Source: Castellaniella sp.
GTDB lineage: Bacteria; Pseudomonadota; Gammaproteobacteria; Burkholderiales; Burkholderiaceae_B
Length of the DNA stretch: 64,000 nucleotides
NCBI RefSeq assembly: GCF_004321985.1
Contig: NZ_SCQN01000044.1
Location: forward strand, 124,001-188,000
Direction of reading: 5' to 3'
This document shows positions 18,196 through 28,628 of the stretch, piece by piece. The notes beneath the pieces were generated by a model. It worked only from the letters and a program-made list of their open reading frames with translations. It made no database searches and had not been told where the DNA came from. Both the position numbers and the translations under genes were made by a program. Positions within the stretch are counted from its first letter, which is position 1; every line of letters begins with the position of its first letter.

Positions 18196-21013
18196 CCGGA
18201 CCGAACAGGTTGCTCACGCATCGTCCGCAGAGTTCCGGGTGCCCGGCATCGTGGCCGACGTCTGCGCGGTGGTGCCAGCAGCGCGCGCACTTCGAGTGTG
18301 TGGTGGCGTGAACCGCAGTGCGCAAGGCGCCGTCACCCGCGTGTACGTCGGCGCGCGATACCAGCATGACGAAGCGCAGGTCGTCACCCAGGCTTTGCAG
18401 CAGAGCGAGGTCGTCGCCTGAAGCTTCGTAGTCGATCTCGGCGGCCAGGGATGAGCCGATTTCACCACGACCGCGCACGGCTTCGATCTCGCGCGTGGTT
18501 TCAGCGCGGATCTCTCGCAGGCGACTCCAGCGTCGGGTCAGTGTCTCGCCGTCCGGCATCGGGGGAATGACGTGAAACAGTTCGGTGAAGATCGTCTCGG
18601 ACGCCGGGTTGCCTTTCAGGTCCGTCCAGGCCTCCTCGACCGTGAAGGACAGGATGGGTGCCAACAGTTTGAGCAGAGCGTGGGTGATATGGTGCAGGGC
18701 CGTTTGCGCTGCCCGACGCGCGGGACTGTTCTGGGCTGTCGTGTAGAGCCGGTCCTTCAGGATGTCCAGGTAGAAGGCGCCCAGGTCTTCTGAGCAGAAG
18801 ATCTGCAGGCGGTTGACGGCAGTGTGGAATTCGTAGCGTTCGTAGGCCGTCAGGACTTCGGCCTGCATGGATGCCGTCATCTGCAGGGCGTATCGGTCGA
18901 TTTCGAGCAGTGATTCCGGAGCGACGGCCTGGGTCGAAAAGTCGAAATCGGCGAGGTTCCCCAGCAGGAATTTCAGCGTATTCCGGATGCGCCGATAGGA
19001 TTCGACCACGCGGTCCAGGATCTGCTTGGAAATTGACAATTCACCCGAATAATCGGTGGATGCCGTCCACAGGCGCAGAATTTCCGCGCCCAGGGAGTTG
19101 GCGATTTCCTGCGGGTAGACCACGTTGCCCACGGACTTGCTCATCTTCTTGCCTTCGCCGTCCACGACGAAGCCATGGGTGAGCAAGGCCTTGTAGGGAG
19201 CGCGCCCATACAGCATGCAGCCGGTGAGCAGCGACGAGTGAAACCAGCCTCGGTGCTGGTCGGAACCTTCCAGGTAAAGGTCGGCCGGCCAGGCCAGCTG
19301 GCGGGCATGCGACCCCTTCATCTGGTGATTCTGGCCCCCGAGCACGGTGGCGTGCGTGGTCCCGGAATCGAACCATACGTCCAGCGTGTCGCGGTTCTTT
19401 TCGTACTGATCCGCTTCATCGCCCAGCAATTCGCGGGGGTCCAGGGTTTGCCAGGCCTCGATGCCCTCGCGCTCGACTCGGTCCGCGACCTTATCCAGCA
19501 ATTCTGACGTACGTGGGTGCAGCGCGCCGGTTTCCTTGTGTACGAAGAAGGCCATGGGGACACCCCATTGCCGTTGGCGTGACAGCGTCCAGTCGGGACG
19601 GTTCGCGATCATGGCGTGTAGTCGGGCGCGCCCCCAGGCAGGGTAGAACGCCGTGTCGTCCACGCCCTTGAGTGCCATTTCGCGCAGGGTCGGCCCGGAG
19701 GTGGGTTGGATGTCCATGCCGGCGAACCATTGGCTGGTGGCGCGGTAGATGATGGGTGTCTTGTGGCGCCAGCAGTGCATGTAGCTATGTGTGTGGGATT
19801 GGGTCTGCACCAGAGCGCCGGCCGCGCGCAGCGTATCCACGATGTGCGGGTTCGCCTTCCAGATCATCTCGCCGCCAAAGAGCGGCAGAGATTCGGCATA
19901 GTGGCCATTGCCCATCACTGGGTTCAGGATGTCGGCGTCCGCCATGCCGTGTGCCTTGCACGACTGGAAGTCTTCCACCCCATAGGCAGGGGCGGAGTGC
20001 ACCACGCCAGTACCCGAGTCCAGGGTGACGTAATCCCCTGGGTAGACGGGCGAGAGGCGCCGGTATCCCGGGTCTGTTTCGTAGAGGGGGTGTCGGAAGG
20101 CCAGTCCCGCGAGCGCCTGGCCGGGCGCACGGGCAATGATCCTGCCCGTCAGATTCCAGCGCGTCAGGCAGGATTCCACGAGTTCCGTAGCCAGCAGCAG
20201 CAACGGCCCGGTCTCACGAGGCCGATCCAGACGCACTAGCGCGTACTCGTGTTCGGGATGCAGGTTCAGGGCCTGATTGGCGGGTAGTGTCCAGGGCGTG
20301 GTCGTCCAGATCACAATGGCGCCGGGGTCGACCTCACCGGGCAGTCCGAAGGCCCGCGCGATCGCCGTCCGGTCGTCGAAGGCGAAGGCCACATCCACCG
20401 AGGTGTCCTTGCGATCCGCGTATTCGACTTCCGCTTCGGCCAGCGCCGACCCGCAGTCGAAGCACCAGTTCACCGGCTTCAGGCCGCGAAAGACAAAGCC
20501 CTTTTCCATGATGCGCGCCAGCGCCCGCAGCTCATCGGCTTCGTTGCTGTGGTTCATGGTCAGGTAGGGGTTGTCCCATTCGGCCAGCACACCTAGCCGC
20601 TTGAAGTCCTTGCGCTGGCGTTCGATCTGTTCCGTGGCGTAGGCCCGGGCCTTTGCCTGGACCTCGGCAACCGGCAGATGCTTGCCGAACTTCTTTTCGA
20701 TCTGGATCTCGATCGGCATGCCGTGGCAGTCCCAGCCTGGCACATATTGCGCATCGAACCCGGCCATGTCGTGGCTCTTGACGATGATGTCCTTCAGAAT
20801 CTTGTTGACGGCATGGCCGATGTGGATGTCGCCGTTGGCATAGGGAGGACCATCGTGAAGGATGAACTTGGGCCTGCCCTGGGCCGCTGTCCGGATCGCC
20901 GCATAAATTTTCTTTTCTTCCCAGGTCTCGATCCAGCCGGGTTCGCGCTTGGCGAGATTGCCCCGCATTGGGAAGGGGGTATCCGGCAGATTCAGTGTGT
21001 CTCTATAGTCCAT
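18173..21013 (-). CDS. ileS: Isoleucyl-tRNA synthetase
   Basis: A 946-residue class I synthetase charging tRNA-Ile. HIGH motif as [18 protein letters not shown] near residue 57, the CP1 editing domain with [18 protein letters not shown] motif as [11 protein letters not shown], and a C-terminal zinc finger (CARCWHH ... CGRCVSNL). The ATG at 21011-21013 (MDYRDTLNL) matches the usual N terminus; an ATG 33 bases upstream is open but would overlap ribF more deeply. The start lies within the last bases of ribF. Confidence 0.96.
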   Translation of the reverse strand: MDYRDTLNLPDTPFPMRGNLAKREPGWIETWEEKKIYAAIRTAAQGRPKFILHDGPPYANGDIHIGHAVNKILKDIIVKSHDMAGFDAQYVPGWDCHGMPIEIQIEKKFGKHLPVAEVQAKARAYATEQIERQRKDFKRLGVLAEWDNPYLTMNHSNEADELRALARIMEKGFVFRGLKPVNWCFDCGSALAEAEVEYADRKDTSVDVAFAFDDRTAIARAFGLPGEVDPGAIVIWTTTPWTLPANQALNLHPEHEYALVRLDRPRETGPLLLLATELVESCLTRWNLTGRIIARAPGQALAGLAFRHPLYETDPGYRRLSPVYPGDYVTLDSGTGVVHSAPAYGVEDFQSCKAHGMADADILNPVMGNGHYAESLPLFGGEMIWKANPHIVDTLRAAGALVQTQSHTHSYMHCWRHKTPIIYRATSQWFAGMDIQPTSGPTLREMALKGVDDTAFYPAWGRARLHAMIANRPDWTLSRQRQWGVPMAFFVHKETGALHPRTSELLDKVADRVEREGIEAWQTLDPRELLGDEADQYEKNRDTLDVWFDSGTTHATVLGGQNHQMKGSHARQLAWPADLYLEGSDQHRGWFHSSLLTGCMLYGRAPYKALLTHGFVVDGEGKKMSKSVGNVVYPQEIANSLGAEILRLWTASTDYSGELSISKQILDRVVESYRRIRNTLKFLLGNLADFDFSTQAVAPESLLEIDRYALQMTASMQAEVLTAYERYEFHTAVNRLQIFCSEDLGAFYLDILKDRLYTTAQNSPARRAAQTALHHITHALLKLLAPILSFTVEEAWTDLKGNPASETIFTELFHVIPPMPDGETLTRRWSRLREIRAETTREIEAVRGRGEIGSSLAAEIDYEASGDDLALLQSLGDDLRFVMLVSRADVHAGDGALRTAVHATTHSKCARCWHHRADVGHDAGHPELCGRCVSNLFGPGEAREHA

Positions 21014-21977
21014 GGGAGGCAAAATAGTCACGAGCGCCTTGCGCATCCTGGCGGATCGCGGCGGTCAGGGTCATCAAATCGGGGAAAGATTCCTCGTCGC
21101 GCAGAAACTCGAGGAACTCGACGCACACCAGTTTACCGTAGGCATCTACCGTACGATCCAGGATGTGCGTCTCCAGCAACAGCGCGCCGCTGTTGGTCAC
21201 CGTGGGGCGAACCCCCAGGCTGGCCACGCCTGGCAGCGCCACGCCGCCCAGGCCGTGCACACGGACCACATAGATGCCGGAGCGCGCCGCGCAGGGGGCT
21301 GGAACCCGCATGTTCAGAGTCGGAAATCCCAGGTTGCGCCCCAGTTTCTGGCCGTGGATCACATGGCCGCCGATGCGGTAGCTACGTCCCAGCAACTCCT
21401 GACTGCGGGCCAGGTCGCCCACCGCCAATGCGGTTCTGAGTGCGGAGCTCGAAATCCGCTGGCCGTGGGCGTCAGCTACGTCTGCCAGCGTCTGGACGGT
21501 GAATCCATGGACTGCGCCCATCCGGTGCAGCAGGTTGATGTCACCGGCGCGCCTGTGTCCGTAGCGGAAATCCTCTCCGACCAGCAGCCAGCGGGTGTTC
21601 AGGCCCCGAACCAGCAGATTGCTGATGAAGTCTTCGGCACTCATGTCGGCCAGGTGCTGGTTGAACCGCTGGACGACGATCTGGCGCATGCCCTGGTTTG
21701 AAAGGAGCTGGACCTTGTCTCGCAGGCTGCAGATCTGGGTCGGAATCAGTTCGGGCCGCTGGCCTTTACGAGCGAAATAAGCCCTGGGATGAGGGGCGAA
21801 CGTCATGACGGTGGGCAGCAGGCCGTGCTGCGACGCTGCACGCAGGACGTCAGAGAGGATGGCCTGGTGCCCCAGGTGCACGCCGTCGAAGTTGCCGATG
21901 GTGACCGCGCTGGGCGCCGTTGAGTCGTGACGGGGCAGGCTGTGATACAGGCTGGGAACGGTAGGTTTCACGCGCAA
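21003..21977 (-). CDS. ribF: RibF, bifunctional riboflavin kinase / FAD synthetase
   Basis: A 324-residue enzyme converting riboflavin to FMN and then FAD. The N-terminal adenylyltransferase has [16 protein letters not shown] near residues 26-41 and the [16 protein letters not shown] region; the C-terminal kinase has [11 protein letters not shown] and [12 protein letters not shown]. First gene of the five-gene reverse operon; divergent from purN with only about 50 bases between them. Confidence 0.95.
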   Translation of the reverse strand: MRVKPTVPSLYHSLPRHDSTAPSAVTIGNFDGVHLGHQAILSDVLRAASQHGLLPTVMTFAPHPRAYFARKGQRPELIPTQICSLRDKVQLLSNQGMRQIVVQRFNQHLADMSAEDFISNLLVRGLNTRWLLVGEDFRYGHRRAGDINLLHRMGAVHGFTVQTLADVADAHGQRISSSALRTALAVGDLARSQELLGRSYRIGGHVIHGQKLGRNLGFPTLNMRVPAPCAARSGIYVVRVHGLGGVALPGVASLGVRPTVTNSGALLLETHILDRTVDAYGKLVCVEFLEFLRDEESFPDLMTLTAAIRQDAQGARDYFASHGL

Positions 21978-22027
21978 CAGTTTACAATTTCAGCTTTCGT
22001 GTGGATTTTATGCCGGAGAGCCTGCGC

Positions 22028-22735
22028 ATGGCGCACCCCAACGCAAATCAGCTGGCTGGCGAGCCGTCCGACCAGAACGGGTCGCGGGTGCGGGTGGCCA
22101 TTCTGATTTCAGGGCGGGGTTCGAACATGCAGTCGCTGGTCCAGGCGGTTGCCGCCGAGGACCTGCCAGTCGAGATTTGCACCGTGCTCTCGAACCGGGC
22201 CGACGCGGCTGGGCTTGCCTGGGCGCGTGAGCGCGGCTTGCCGACCGACCTGCTGCCGCATGCGGACTTTGGCAGTCGCCAAGCGTTCGACGCCGCCCTG
22301 CAGGCGCGTCTGGAGCAGCTTGCACCCGACTATATTCTGCTCGCCGGGTTCATGCGGGTTCTGGGTGCGGATCTGGTGCATCGGTTTCAGGGACGCATCA
22401 TCAATATCCACCCCTCGCTGTTGCCGGCCTTTCCAGGGTTGCATACCCACCAGCAGGCGCTTGCTCAGGGCGTCCAGTGGCACGGGTGCACTGTGCATTT
22501 CGTAACGCCTGAACTGGACCATGGGCCCATCATCGCACAGGGTGTGATTCCCGTCCGTGCGGACGACACCCCAGAGCGGCTGGCCGATCGGCTGCTCACA
22601 GTCGAGCATCGGGTCTATGCGCAAGTACTGCGCTGGCTCGCCTGGCGGCGGGTGCGCCTGATGCCGGATGGCCGGGTGCAGGTCCAGGGCGAATCGCACC
22701 GTGCCTGGCTGGGCGCCACACAGTTTCACGAATAG
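22028..22735 (+). CDS. purN: PurN, phosphoribosylglycinamide formyltransferase 1
   Basis: A 235-residue enzyme that transfers a formyl group from 10-formyl-THF to GAR in purine synthesis. Substrate-binding ISGRGSNMQSL near residues 27-37; the catalytic region IINIHPSLLPAFPGLHTH contains the Asn and His; HGCTVHFVTPELDHGPII follows with the Asp. Start 22028 is chosen because GGAGA lies eight bases upstream; GTG 22001 and ATG 22010 are open but lack a ribosome site. First of a four-gene forward run. Confidence 0.93.
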   Translation: MAHPNANQLAGEPSDQNGSRVRVAILISGRGSNMQSLVQAVAAEDLPVEICTVLSNRADAAGLAWARERGLPTDLLPHADFGSRQAFDAALQARLEQLAPDYILLAGFMRVLGADLVHRFQGRIINIHPSLLPAFPGLHTHQQALAQGVQWHGCTVHFVTPELDHGPIIAQGVIPVRADDTPERLADRLLTVEHRVYAQVLRWLAWRRVRLMPDGRVQVQGESHRAWLGATQFHE

Positions 22736-22742
22736 GATTGTC

Positions 22743-24164
22743 ATGACGATGGATGAAAAGCGGGGAGGCGGGCGGCGTCCGTCCGGGGCTCGGCCACAGG
22801 CGCCTGCTCGCCAGTATGTGGTGGCTGCTGCTCGCATCGAACAGGTGCGTCAGGTGCTGGGTGAGATCCTGCAGTGGCAGTATCCGGCCGATGCGGTGCT
22901 GTCGCACTGGTTTCGTGGTCACAGCAATGCCGGCCTGCGGGATCGTGGAGAAATTGCTGAAGCAGTGTTCGACGTCCTGCGACACTTGCGGCGTTACCGC
23001 CAGTTTGCCGAAAGCGGGGCGGGGGCCGCTGCCCGCCGTCTGGCCATTCTCGGACTGGCGTCGGTCTGGCCACGCGAGACGCTAGACACCGGGCTCGACG
23101 ATCAAGAGCGCCGCTGGCTGGATCACATCGAGGCGTTTTCGCCAGCGGGATTGCCCCGGTCGGTGCGCTACAGCATTCCGGATTGGCTGGAGGCGCGTCT
23201 GGCCAGCGTTGAAAATGTGGAATCGCTGCTGCAGGCGCTGAATCAGCCGGCGCCGTTGGATTTGCGGGTGAATCCACTGAAGACTGATCGGGCGTCTTTG
23301 CTTCAGGCCTGGGAACAGGGCCCGGAGGCGCGGTGGCACGCCCAGCCTACCCGCTATTCCCCTTGGGGGTTACGCATCGAGGGGCGGCCGCCGATCAACC
23401 GCTGGGGCGCCTTCGAGCGCGGGGAGATTGAGGTCCAGGACGAAGGCAGCCAGTTGCTGGCAGCCCTGGTGTCGCCGCGGCGTGGTGAAATGGTGATTGA
23501 TTTTTGTGCCGGCGCGGGTGGCAAGACCCTGCTGCTGGGGGCGCTCATGCATTCCACCGGCAGGCTCTATGCCTTTGACGTGTCGGCGGCCCGCTTGGCG
23601 CGCGCCAAGCCGCGCTTTGCGCGCAGCGGTCTCTCCAATGTCGTGCCGGTCGTGATTTCCGAGCATCACGACCAGCGGGTGCACCGGCTGCGCGGCAAGG
23701 CGCACCGTGTGCTGGTCGATGCGCCCTGCAGCGGCCTGGGAACGCTGCGCCGCAACCCGGATCTGAAGTGGCGCCAGCACCCCGACGCCCTGACGCAGTT
23801 GTGTGCCGCGCAGGCCGCCATTTTGCGCGACGCTGCTGCCTGCGTGCGTCCGGGAGGGCGTCTGGTCTATGGAAGCTGCAGCATCCTGGCGGAGGAAAAT
23901 GAGCGGCAGGTCGAGGCCTTCCTGAGCGAGCACACGGAATTCGCCCTGCTGGAAGCCGGCCCGGTGTTGGCCGAGCGTGGCATCCCGCTATCGCTGGATG
24001 GGCCTTATCTGCGCTTGCGCCCGGACGTGCACGGCACCGATGGTTTTTTCGGGGCGGTAATGCAGCGTGCGCTGGTCCGGCCGGCCGAACCAGGCCCGGT
24101 GGCTGATAGCGAAACCTCTGGTGACGAACCCGCCGGATCCGATGATCCGGAGCCTCAGGATTAA
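22743..24164 (+). CDS. RsmB/NOP-family RNA (cytosine-5) methyltransferase
   Basis: A 473-residue SAM-dependent RNA m5C methyltransferase. The Rossmann domain is in the C-terminal half: VIDFCAGAGGKTLLL (SAM binding), VLVDAPCSGLGTLRRNPDLKW with the Pro-Cys catalytic motif, and LVYGSCSILAEENERQV with the second cysteine. The N-terminal part (about 30-200) is helical and shows no obvious NusB-like signature. Seven bases after purN. The exact target (16S C967 or another site) is not certain. Confidence 0.88.
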   Translation: MTMDEKRGGGRRPSGARPQAPARQYVVAAARIEQVRQVLGEILQWQYPADAVLSHWFRGHSNAGLRDRGEIAEAVFDVLRHLRRYRQFAESGAGAAARRLAILGLASVWPRETLDTGLDDQERRWLDHIEAFSPAGLPRSVRYSIPDWLEARLASVENVESLLQALNQPAPLDLRVNPLKTDRASLLQAWEQGPEARWHAQPTRYSPWGLRIEGRPPINRWGAFERGEIEVQDEGSQLLAALVSPRRGEMVIDFCAGAGGKTLLLGALMHSTGRLYAFDVSAARLARAKPRFARSGLSNVVPVVISEHHDQRVHRLRGKAHRVLVDAPCSGLGTLRRNPDLKWRQHPDALTQLCAAQAAILRDAAACVRPGGRLVYGSCSILAEENERQVEAFLSEHTEFALLEAGPVLAERGIPLSLDGPYLRLRPDVHGTDGFFGAVMQRALVRPAEPGPVADSETSGDEPAGSDDPEPQD

Positions 24165-24252
24165 CCCGCGCCGTTGCGGCAATTCCTGACGCGTGGCTGT
24201 CAGCTACGTTAAACTGAAAGGTGCTTCTTCGAACTTTCTGGGCACTGACCGG

Positions 24253-25464
24253 ATGGCAATGAATACCTGGCTTTCGTTTCTTCAGGGCGGGGTGCTGCAA
24301 CTGGGCCCCTGGGCGCTGGTGGCGGTGACGTTGGTGCTTACGCACATCACGATCATCGCCGTCACGCTGTACCTCCACCGGTGCCAAGCGCACCGCGGGC
24401 TGGATCTGCATCCGGCGCTGTCGCATTTTCTGCGCTTCTGGCTCTGGTTCACCACCGGGATGGTGACCAAGGAATGGGTAGCGATTCATCGCAAGCACCA
24501 TGCCAAATGCGAGCGCGAAGGCGACCCTCATTCGCCGGCAGTTTTCGGCCTGTCGCAGGTATTCTTTCGCGGTGCCGAGCTTTATCGTGACGAGGCAAAG
24601 AACCTGGAGACGCTGAAGCGCTACGGCCATGGCACGCCTGACGACTGGATCGAACGGCGGCTTTACTCCCGGCATAATCTGCTGGGCATCGTCATCATGC
24701 TGGTGATCGATCTGGTGCTTTTCGGAGTGGTGGGGCTCACCATCTGGGCCATCCAGATGGCCTGGATACCGTTCTGGGCGGCTGGCGTGGTCAATGGTCT
24801 GGGGCATGCCTGGGGCTATCGCAATTTCGCCTGCCCCGATAACAGTACCAACGTAGTCCCCTGGGGGCTGGTGATCGGTGGCGAAGAGCTGCACAACAAC
24901 CATCACGCCTACGGCAGCTCCGCCAAGTTCTCTTCCAAGTGGTACGAGATCGACCTGGGGTGGGCATACATCCGGATACTCCAGTTCCTGGGGCTGGTCA
25001 GCGTGCGCAAGGTCGCACCCCGCCTACGCCTGCAGAGCAATGGCTCACCCATTGAATCGTTGGGTCTGGATCAGCTTCAGGGCATCATTGCGCATCGCTA
25101 CGAGGTTCTGGCACGGTATTCGCGCATGGTGCGGGTGACCGTGACACACGAACTCCAATCCCTCAAGCTTCCCGGCGGTCAGGGCGATCGTGCGCTATTG
25201 CGCCGTTGCCGCAAGTGGCTCATGCGCGACGACGCCTTGCTGGCGCCAGTCGAGCGTGACCAGATGGCTCGTGCCTTGACGCTGGCGCCTGCACTGTCCA
25301 CCCTGATTCAGATGCGCCATGATCTGATGGCTCTGTGGGAATCTTCCAGCGCCAGTAGCGAGCAGTTGCTCGTTGATCTACGTGCCTGGTGCCAGAGGGC
25401 GCAGGCCAGCGGAATCGACGGGCTGGAGCAATTCGCGTATCGGCTACGCCGCTACGCCCTATGA
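24253..25464 (+). CDS. Membrane fatty-acid (acyl) desaturase
   Basis: A 403-residue di-iron membrane desaturase that introduces a double bond into saturated acyl chains. The three histidine boxes are intact: HRCQAH near residue 42, HRKHH near 79 and HNNHH near 217, with hydrophobic pairs between them. The C-terminal 130 residues are soluble and extended relative to a minimal Delta-9 desaturase. The ATG at 24253 is preferred; a GTG 60 bases upstream is open. The gene overlaps uvrD by four bases. Whether its substrate is acyl-CoA or phospholipid-bound chains cannot be seen. Confidence 0.88.
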   Translation: MAMNTWLSFLQGGVLQLGPWALVAVTLVLTHITIIAVTLYLHRCQAHRGLDLHPALSHFLRFWLWFTTGMVTKEWVAIHRKHHAKCEREGDPHSPAVFGLSQVFFRGAELYRDEAKNLETLKRYGHGTPDDWIERRLYSRHNLLGIVIMLVIDLVLFGVVGLTIWAIQMAWIPFWAAGVVNGLGHAWGYRNFACPDNSTNVVPWGLVIGGEELHNNHHAYGSSAKFSSKWYEIDLGWAYIRILQFLGLVSVRKVAPRLRLQSNGSPIESLGLDQLQGIIAHRYEVLARYSRMVRVTVTHELQSLKLPGGQGDRALLRRCRKWLMRDDALLAPVERDQMARALTLAPALSTLIQMRHDLMALWESSSASSEQLLVDLRAWCQRAQASGIDGLEQFAYRLRRYAL

Positions 25465-27746
25465 TCGAAGGCCTGAACGAGCAACAGAAAGCCGCTGTCA
25501 CGCTGCCGGCCGCGCATGCGCTCGTGCTGGCAGGCGCAGGTAGCGGCAAGACCCGGGTGCTGACGACCCGCATGGCTTGGCTGATCCAGACCGGCCAGGT
25601 GAGTCCATTCGGGCTGCTGGCGGTGACATTCACCAACAAGGCTGCTCGCGAGATGCTCACGCGCCTGTCGGCGCTGCTGCCGATCCAGACGCGCGGCATG
25701 TGGGTGGGAACTTTCCACGGCCTTTGCAACCGGTTGCTGCGAGCTCACTTCCGCGAGGCTGGGCTGCCACAGACCTTCCAGATTCTCGACGGCGCCGATC
25801 AGCTTTCCGCCATCAAACGGATGCTGAAGGCGGCTGGTGTGGACGACGAGCGTTTCGCGCCGCGTGATGTACAGCGAATGATCAACGGGGCCAAGGAAGA
25901 TGGCCTGCGCCCCAAAGACATGGATGCGCGCGACGCGTACACACGGCGGTTGGCGGACCTGTATCAGCTTTACCAGGACCAATGCGAGCGCGAAGGGGTG
26001 GTGGACTTTGGCGAGCTGCTGCTGCGGGCCTACGAGTTGCTTACCCGCGAGTCGTCCATCCGCGAGCATTACCAGCGGCGGTTCCGTCACATCCTGGTCG
26101 ATGAGTTTCAGGATACCAACGTGCTGCAGTACCGGTGGCTGATGTTGCTCGCAGGGACCGATACGCCAGTCTTCGCGGTCGGTGATGACGATCAGTCCAT
26201 CTATGCGTTTCGAGGCGCCAACGTGGGTAACATGGCCGACTTCGAGCGGCAGTACGCCCATGGTAACGTCATCCGTCTGGAGCAGAACTACCGGTCTTTC
26301 GGCCACATTCTGGATGCGGCGAACGCGCTGATTGCGCACAACGAGCATCGCCTGGGCAAGAATCTCTGGACCCAGGCTGGAGAAGGTGAGCTTCTACGAG
26401 TGGTGGAACAGCCCTCCGATGCGCTCGAGGCGCAGTGGCTGGTGGATGAGGTCCGCGCACTGTTGCGTGAGGGCCGGGCGGCGCACCAGGTGGCCATCCT
26501 TTATCGCAGCAACGCGCAGTCCAGGCCCATCGAGCATGCGCTGTTCACCGCCGGGGTACCGTATCGAGTTTATGGTGGCCAGCGCTTCTTCGAGCGCCAG
26601 GAAATCAAGCATGTATTGGCATACCTGCGGTTGATCGACAATCCGCACGATGACACCTCATGGATGCGGGTGGTGAATTTCCCCACGCGCGGCATCGGCG
26701 CGCGCACGCTGGAGCAGCAGGCAGACGCAGCTGCCCAGTATGGCGTGAGCCTGGTGCAGGCGGTCCCTTATGTGGCGGGCAAGGGTGGCAGCAGCCTGGT
26801 CCGTTTCGCTCAGCTGATTCAGGGACTGGCCCACGATGCACAGAGCCTGGACCTGCCGGAACTCATCGGTCAGGTCGCGCACGTCAGCGGGCTGGAGGCT
26901 CACTACCGTGCGGATCGCGAGGGCCAGGAGCGGCTGGAAAATCTCCAGGAACTGGTCAACGCGGCCGCTGCGTTCGTGGCCGAGGAAGGCTATGCCGGGC
27001 TGGTGGCTGGGCGCATTCCCGAGGGTCTGGCGGCGGCAGCCACCCAGGCTGCGGCGGACGACCCGGAATCGGAGCCGCTTCAGGTCATGTCGCCACTGGG
27101 TGCTTTCCTGAGTCATGCCTCCTTTGAAGCAGGCGACAATCAAGCACAGGCGGGCGAAGACGCCGTGCAGCTCATGACTGTGCATGCCGCGAAGGGCCTC
27201 GAGTTCGATGCGGTCTTTATCACAGGTCTGGAAGAAGGTCTCTTTCCGCACGAGAACAGCCTGCTGGATCCGGGGGGGCTCGAGGAAGAGCGCCGCCTCA
27301 TGTACGTGGCCATGACACGGGCGCGGGAGCGGTTGACGCTCACGCTGGCGCAAAGCCGGTTGCTTCATGGTCAGACGCGGTATCCGATGCGCTCGCGCTT
27401 TCTGGACGAGATTCCCGATGAGCATCTGAAATGGGTGACGCCGCGCCAGCGCGCCGATCGTGAGCAGTCTGCCTGGGCAGGGGCCTTCCGGCGCGGAGGG
27501 GGTGGTTGGCAGGGTGAGCGCACGAGTACTTTTGCGCCGCGGGTTGCGCACACCCAGACTGCCGGGATCACAGTGGATGGACAGTGTTTCCGCATTGGCG
27601 GCAGCGTGCGCCACGGCCGTTTTGGCGAGGGAACCGTGGTGGCGTTGAGTGGTAGCGGGGCCGAGGCCCAGGCACGCATCGAGTTTCGCGAGACGGGCGT
27701 CAAGACGCTGGCCCTGGGGGTGGCAAAACTGGAAGTTCTGGACTGA
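25461..27746 (+). CDS. uvrD: UvrD/Rep superfamily 1 DNA helicase
   Basis: A 761-residue 3'-5' helicase of mismatch and nucleotide-excision repair. Motifs: LVLAGAGSGKTRVL (I), LAVTFTNKAAREM (Ia), ILVDEFQDTN (II), VGDDDQSIYAFRGA (III), LEQNYRS (IV), VQLMTVHAAKGLEFDAVF (V), EEERRLMYVAMTRARERL (VI). The C terminus ends in a Tudor-like UvrD tail (GGSVRHGRFGEGTVVAL). Length and tail favour UvrD over Rep or PcrA. The ATG overlaps the desaturase stop by four bases, so helicase and desaturase are cotranscribed. No SOS box was found nearby. Confidence 0.93.
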   Translation: MIEGLNEQQKAAVTLPAAHALVLAGAGSGKTRVLTTRMAWLIQTGQVSPFGLLAVTFTNKAAREMLTRLSALLPIQTRGMWVGTFHGLCNRLLRAHFREAGLPQTFQILDGADQLSAIKRMLKAAGVDDERFAPRDVQRMINGAKEDGLRPKDMDARDAYTRRLADLYQLYQDQCEREGVVDFGELLLRAYELLTRESSIREHYQRRFRHILVDEFQDTNVLQYRWLMLLAGTDTPVFAVGDDDQSIYAFRGANVGNMADFERQYAHGNVIRLEQNYRSFGHILDAANALIAHNEHRLGKNLWTQAGEGELLRVVEQPSDALEAQWLVDEVRALLREGRAAHQVAILYRSNAQSRPIEHALFTAGVPYRVYGGQRFFERQEIKHVLAYLRLIDNPHDDTSWMRVVNFPTRGIGARTLEQQADAAAQYGVSLVQAVPYVAGKGGSSLVRFAQLIQGLAHDAQSLDLPELIGQVAHVSGLEAHYRADREGQERLENLQELVNAAAAFVAEEGYAGLVAGRIPEGLAAAATQAAADDPESEPLQVMSPLGAFLSHASFEAGDNQAQAGEDAVQLMTVHAAKGLEFDAVFITGLEEGLFPHENSLLDPGGLEEERRLMYVAMTRARERLTLTLAQSRLLHGQTRYPMRSRFLDEIPDEHLKWVTPRQRADREQSAWAGAFRRGGGGWQGERTSTFAPRVAHTQTAGITVDGQCFRIGGSVRHGRFGEGTVVALSGSGAEAQARIEFRETGVKTLALGVAKLEVLD

Positions 27747-27764
27747 CCGATCGTCCGTGGACCG

Positions 27765-28628
27765 TCAGGCCCGCCCGCGTGCCCAGCGCCGGTGCAGCCG
27801 TTGTGCGGTGGCGTCCAGCAGAAAACCCAGCACGCCGATCAGAACGATGACAGCCATGAGTTCGGAGTAGGCCAGCCGGTCTCGCGTGTCCAGGATGAAA
27901 TAGCCGAGGCCGGAACTGACCCCCAGCATTTCACAGGGTACCAGGATGATCCAGACGATTCCGATGGCCAGCCTCAGCCCCGTCAGGATATGGCCCAGCG
28001 ACCCGGGGATGACGATCCTCCAGAGGATTTCGCGGCGCGTGGCGCTCAGGCTGCGTGCCAGCATGAGCCAGCGTGGGTCTAGCGTGCGAACGCCTGCGCT
28101 GGTGTTCAGGATGATGGGCCACACGGCTGCGAAGCTGAGCAGGAAGTAAATGGGTGCGTCTCCGATGCCGAACAGCATGACGGCGATCGGCATCCACGAA
28201 AGCGGCGAGATCATCCTCAGGAACTGGAAGGCGCCGCTGGTGGCGGATTCCAGCCGTCTGGATGCGCCTACTGCCAGGCCGATCGGAACGCCGAAGATCA
28301 ACGCCCAGAACAGGCCGACAGCCACCCGGCGCAGGCTGACCAGGGTGTGCAGCGTCAACTGGTTCTCTGCCAACAAGTGGATCAGCGAGGGTAGCGCCTG
28401 GAACGGCGAAAACATGCGGGCCATGGGAACGTTGTCGCCCAGCAATGCAATGCCGGCCCCCCAGAGCACCAGCAATACCAGCAGGCCGCTCAGGCTCAAT
28501 GCCAAGCGTCCTGTTGCGAGCCGCAGCGTGAAGCCGCTGAGTTTCGTGTGCCCGGACGCTGACCGTGAGTGCCGAGTGGACTCGGATCGTGCATCTCCGA
28601 CGGTCAACGTGGATAAAGGGGCGTCCAT
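27765..28628 (-). CDS. ABC transporter permease, NitT/TauT type
   Basis: A 287-residue inner-membrane permease of the nitrate/sulfonate/taurine class, with about six membrane segments and the EAA-like coupling loop ARSLSATRREILWRIVIPGS near residues 196-215. An unusual 35-residue hydrophilic N terminus precedes the first helix. Last gene of a five-gene reverse operon; its ATG shares one base with the stop of the binding-protein gene. It faces uvrD with only 18 bases between stops. Confidence 0.87.
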   Translation of the reverse strand: MDAPLSTLTVGDARSESTRHSRSASGHTKLSGFTLRLATGRLALSLSGLLVLLVLWGAGIALLGDNVPMARMFSPFQALPSLIHLLAENQLTLHTLVSLRRVAVGLFWALIFGVPIGLAVGASRRLESATSGAFQFLRMISPLSWMPIAVMLFGIGDAPIYFLLSFAAVWPIILNTSAGVRTLDPRWLMLARSLSATRREILWRIVIPGSLGHILTGLRLAIGIVWIILVPCEMLGVSSGLGYFILDTRDRLAYSELMAVIVLIGVLGFLLDATAQRLHRRWARGRA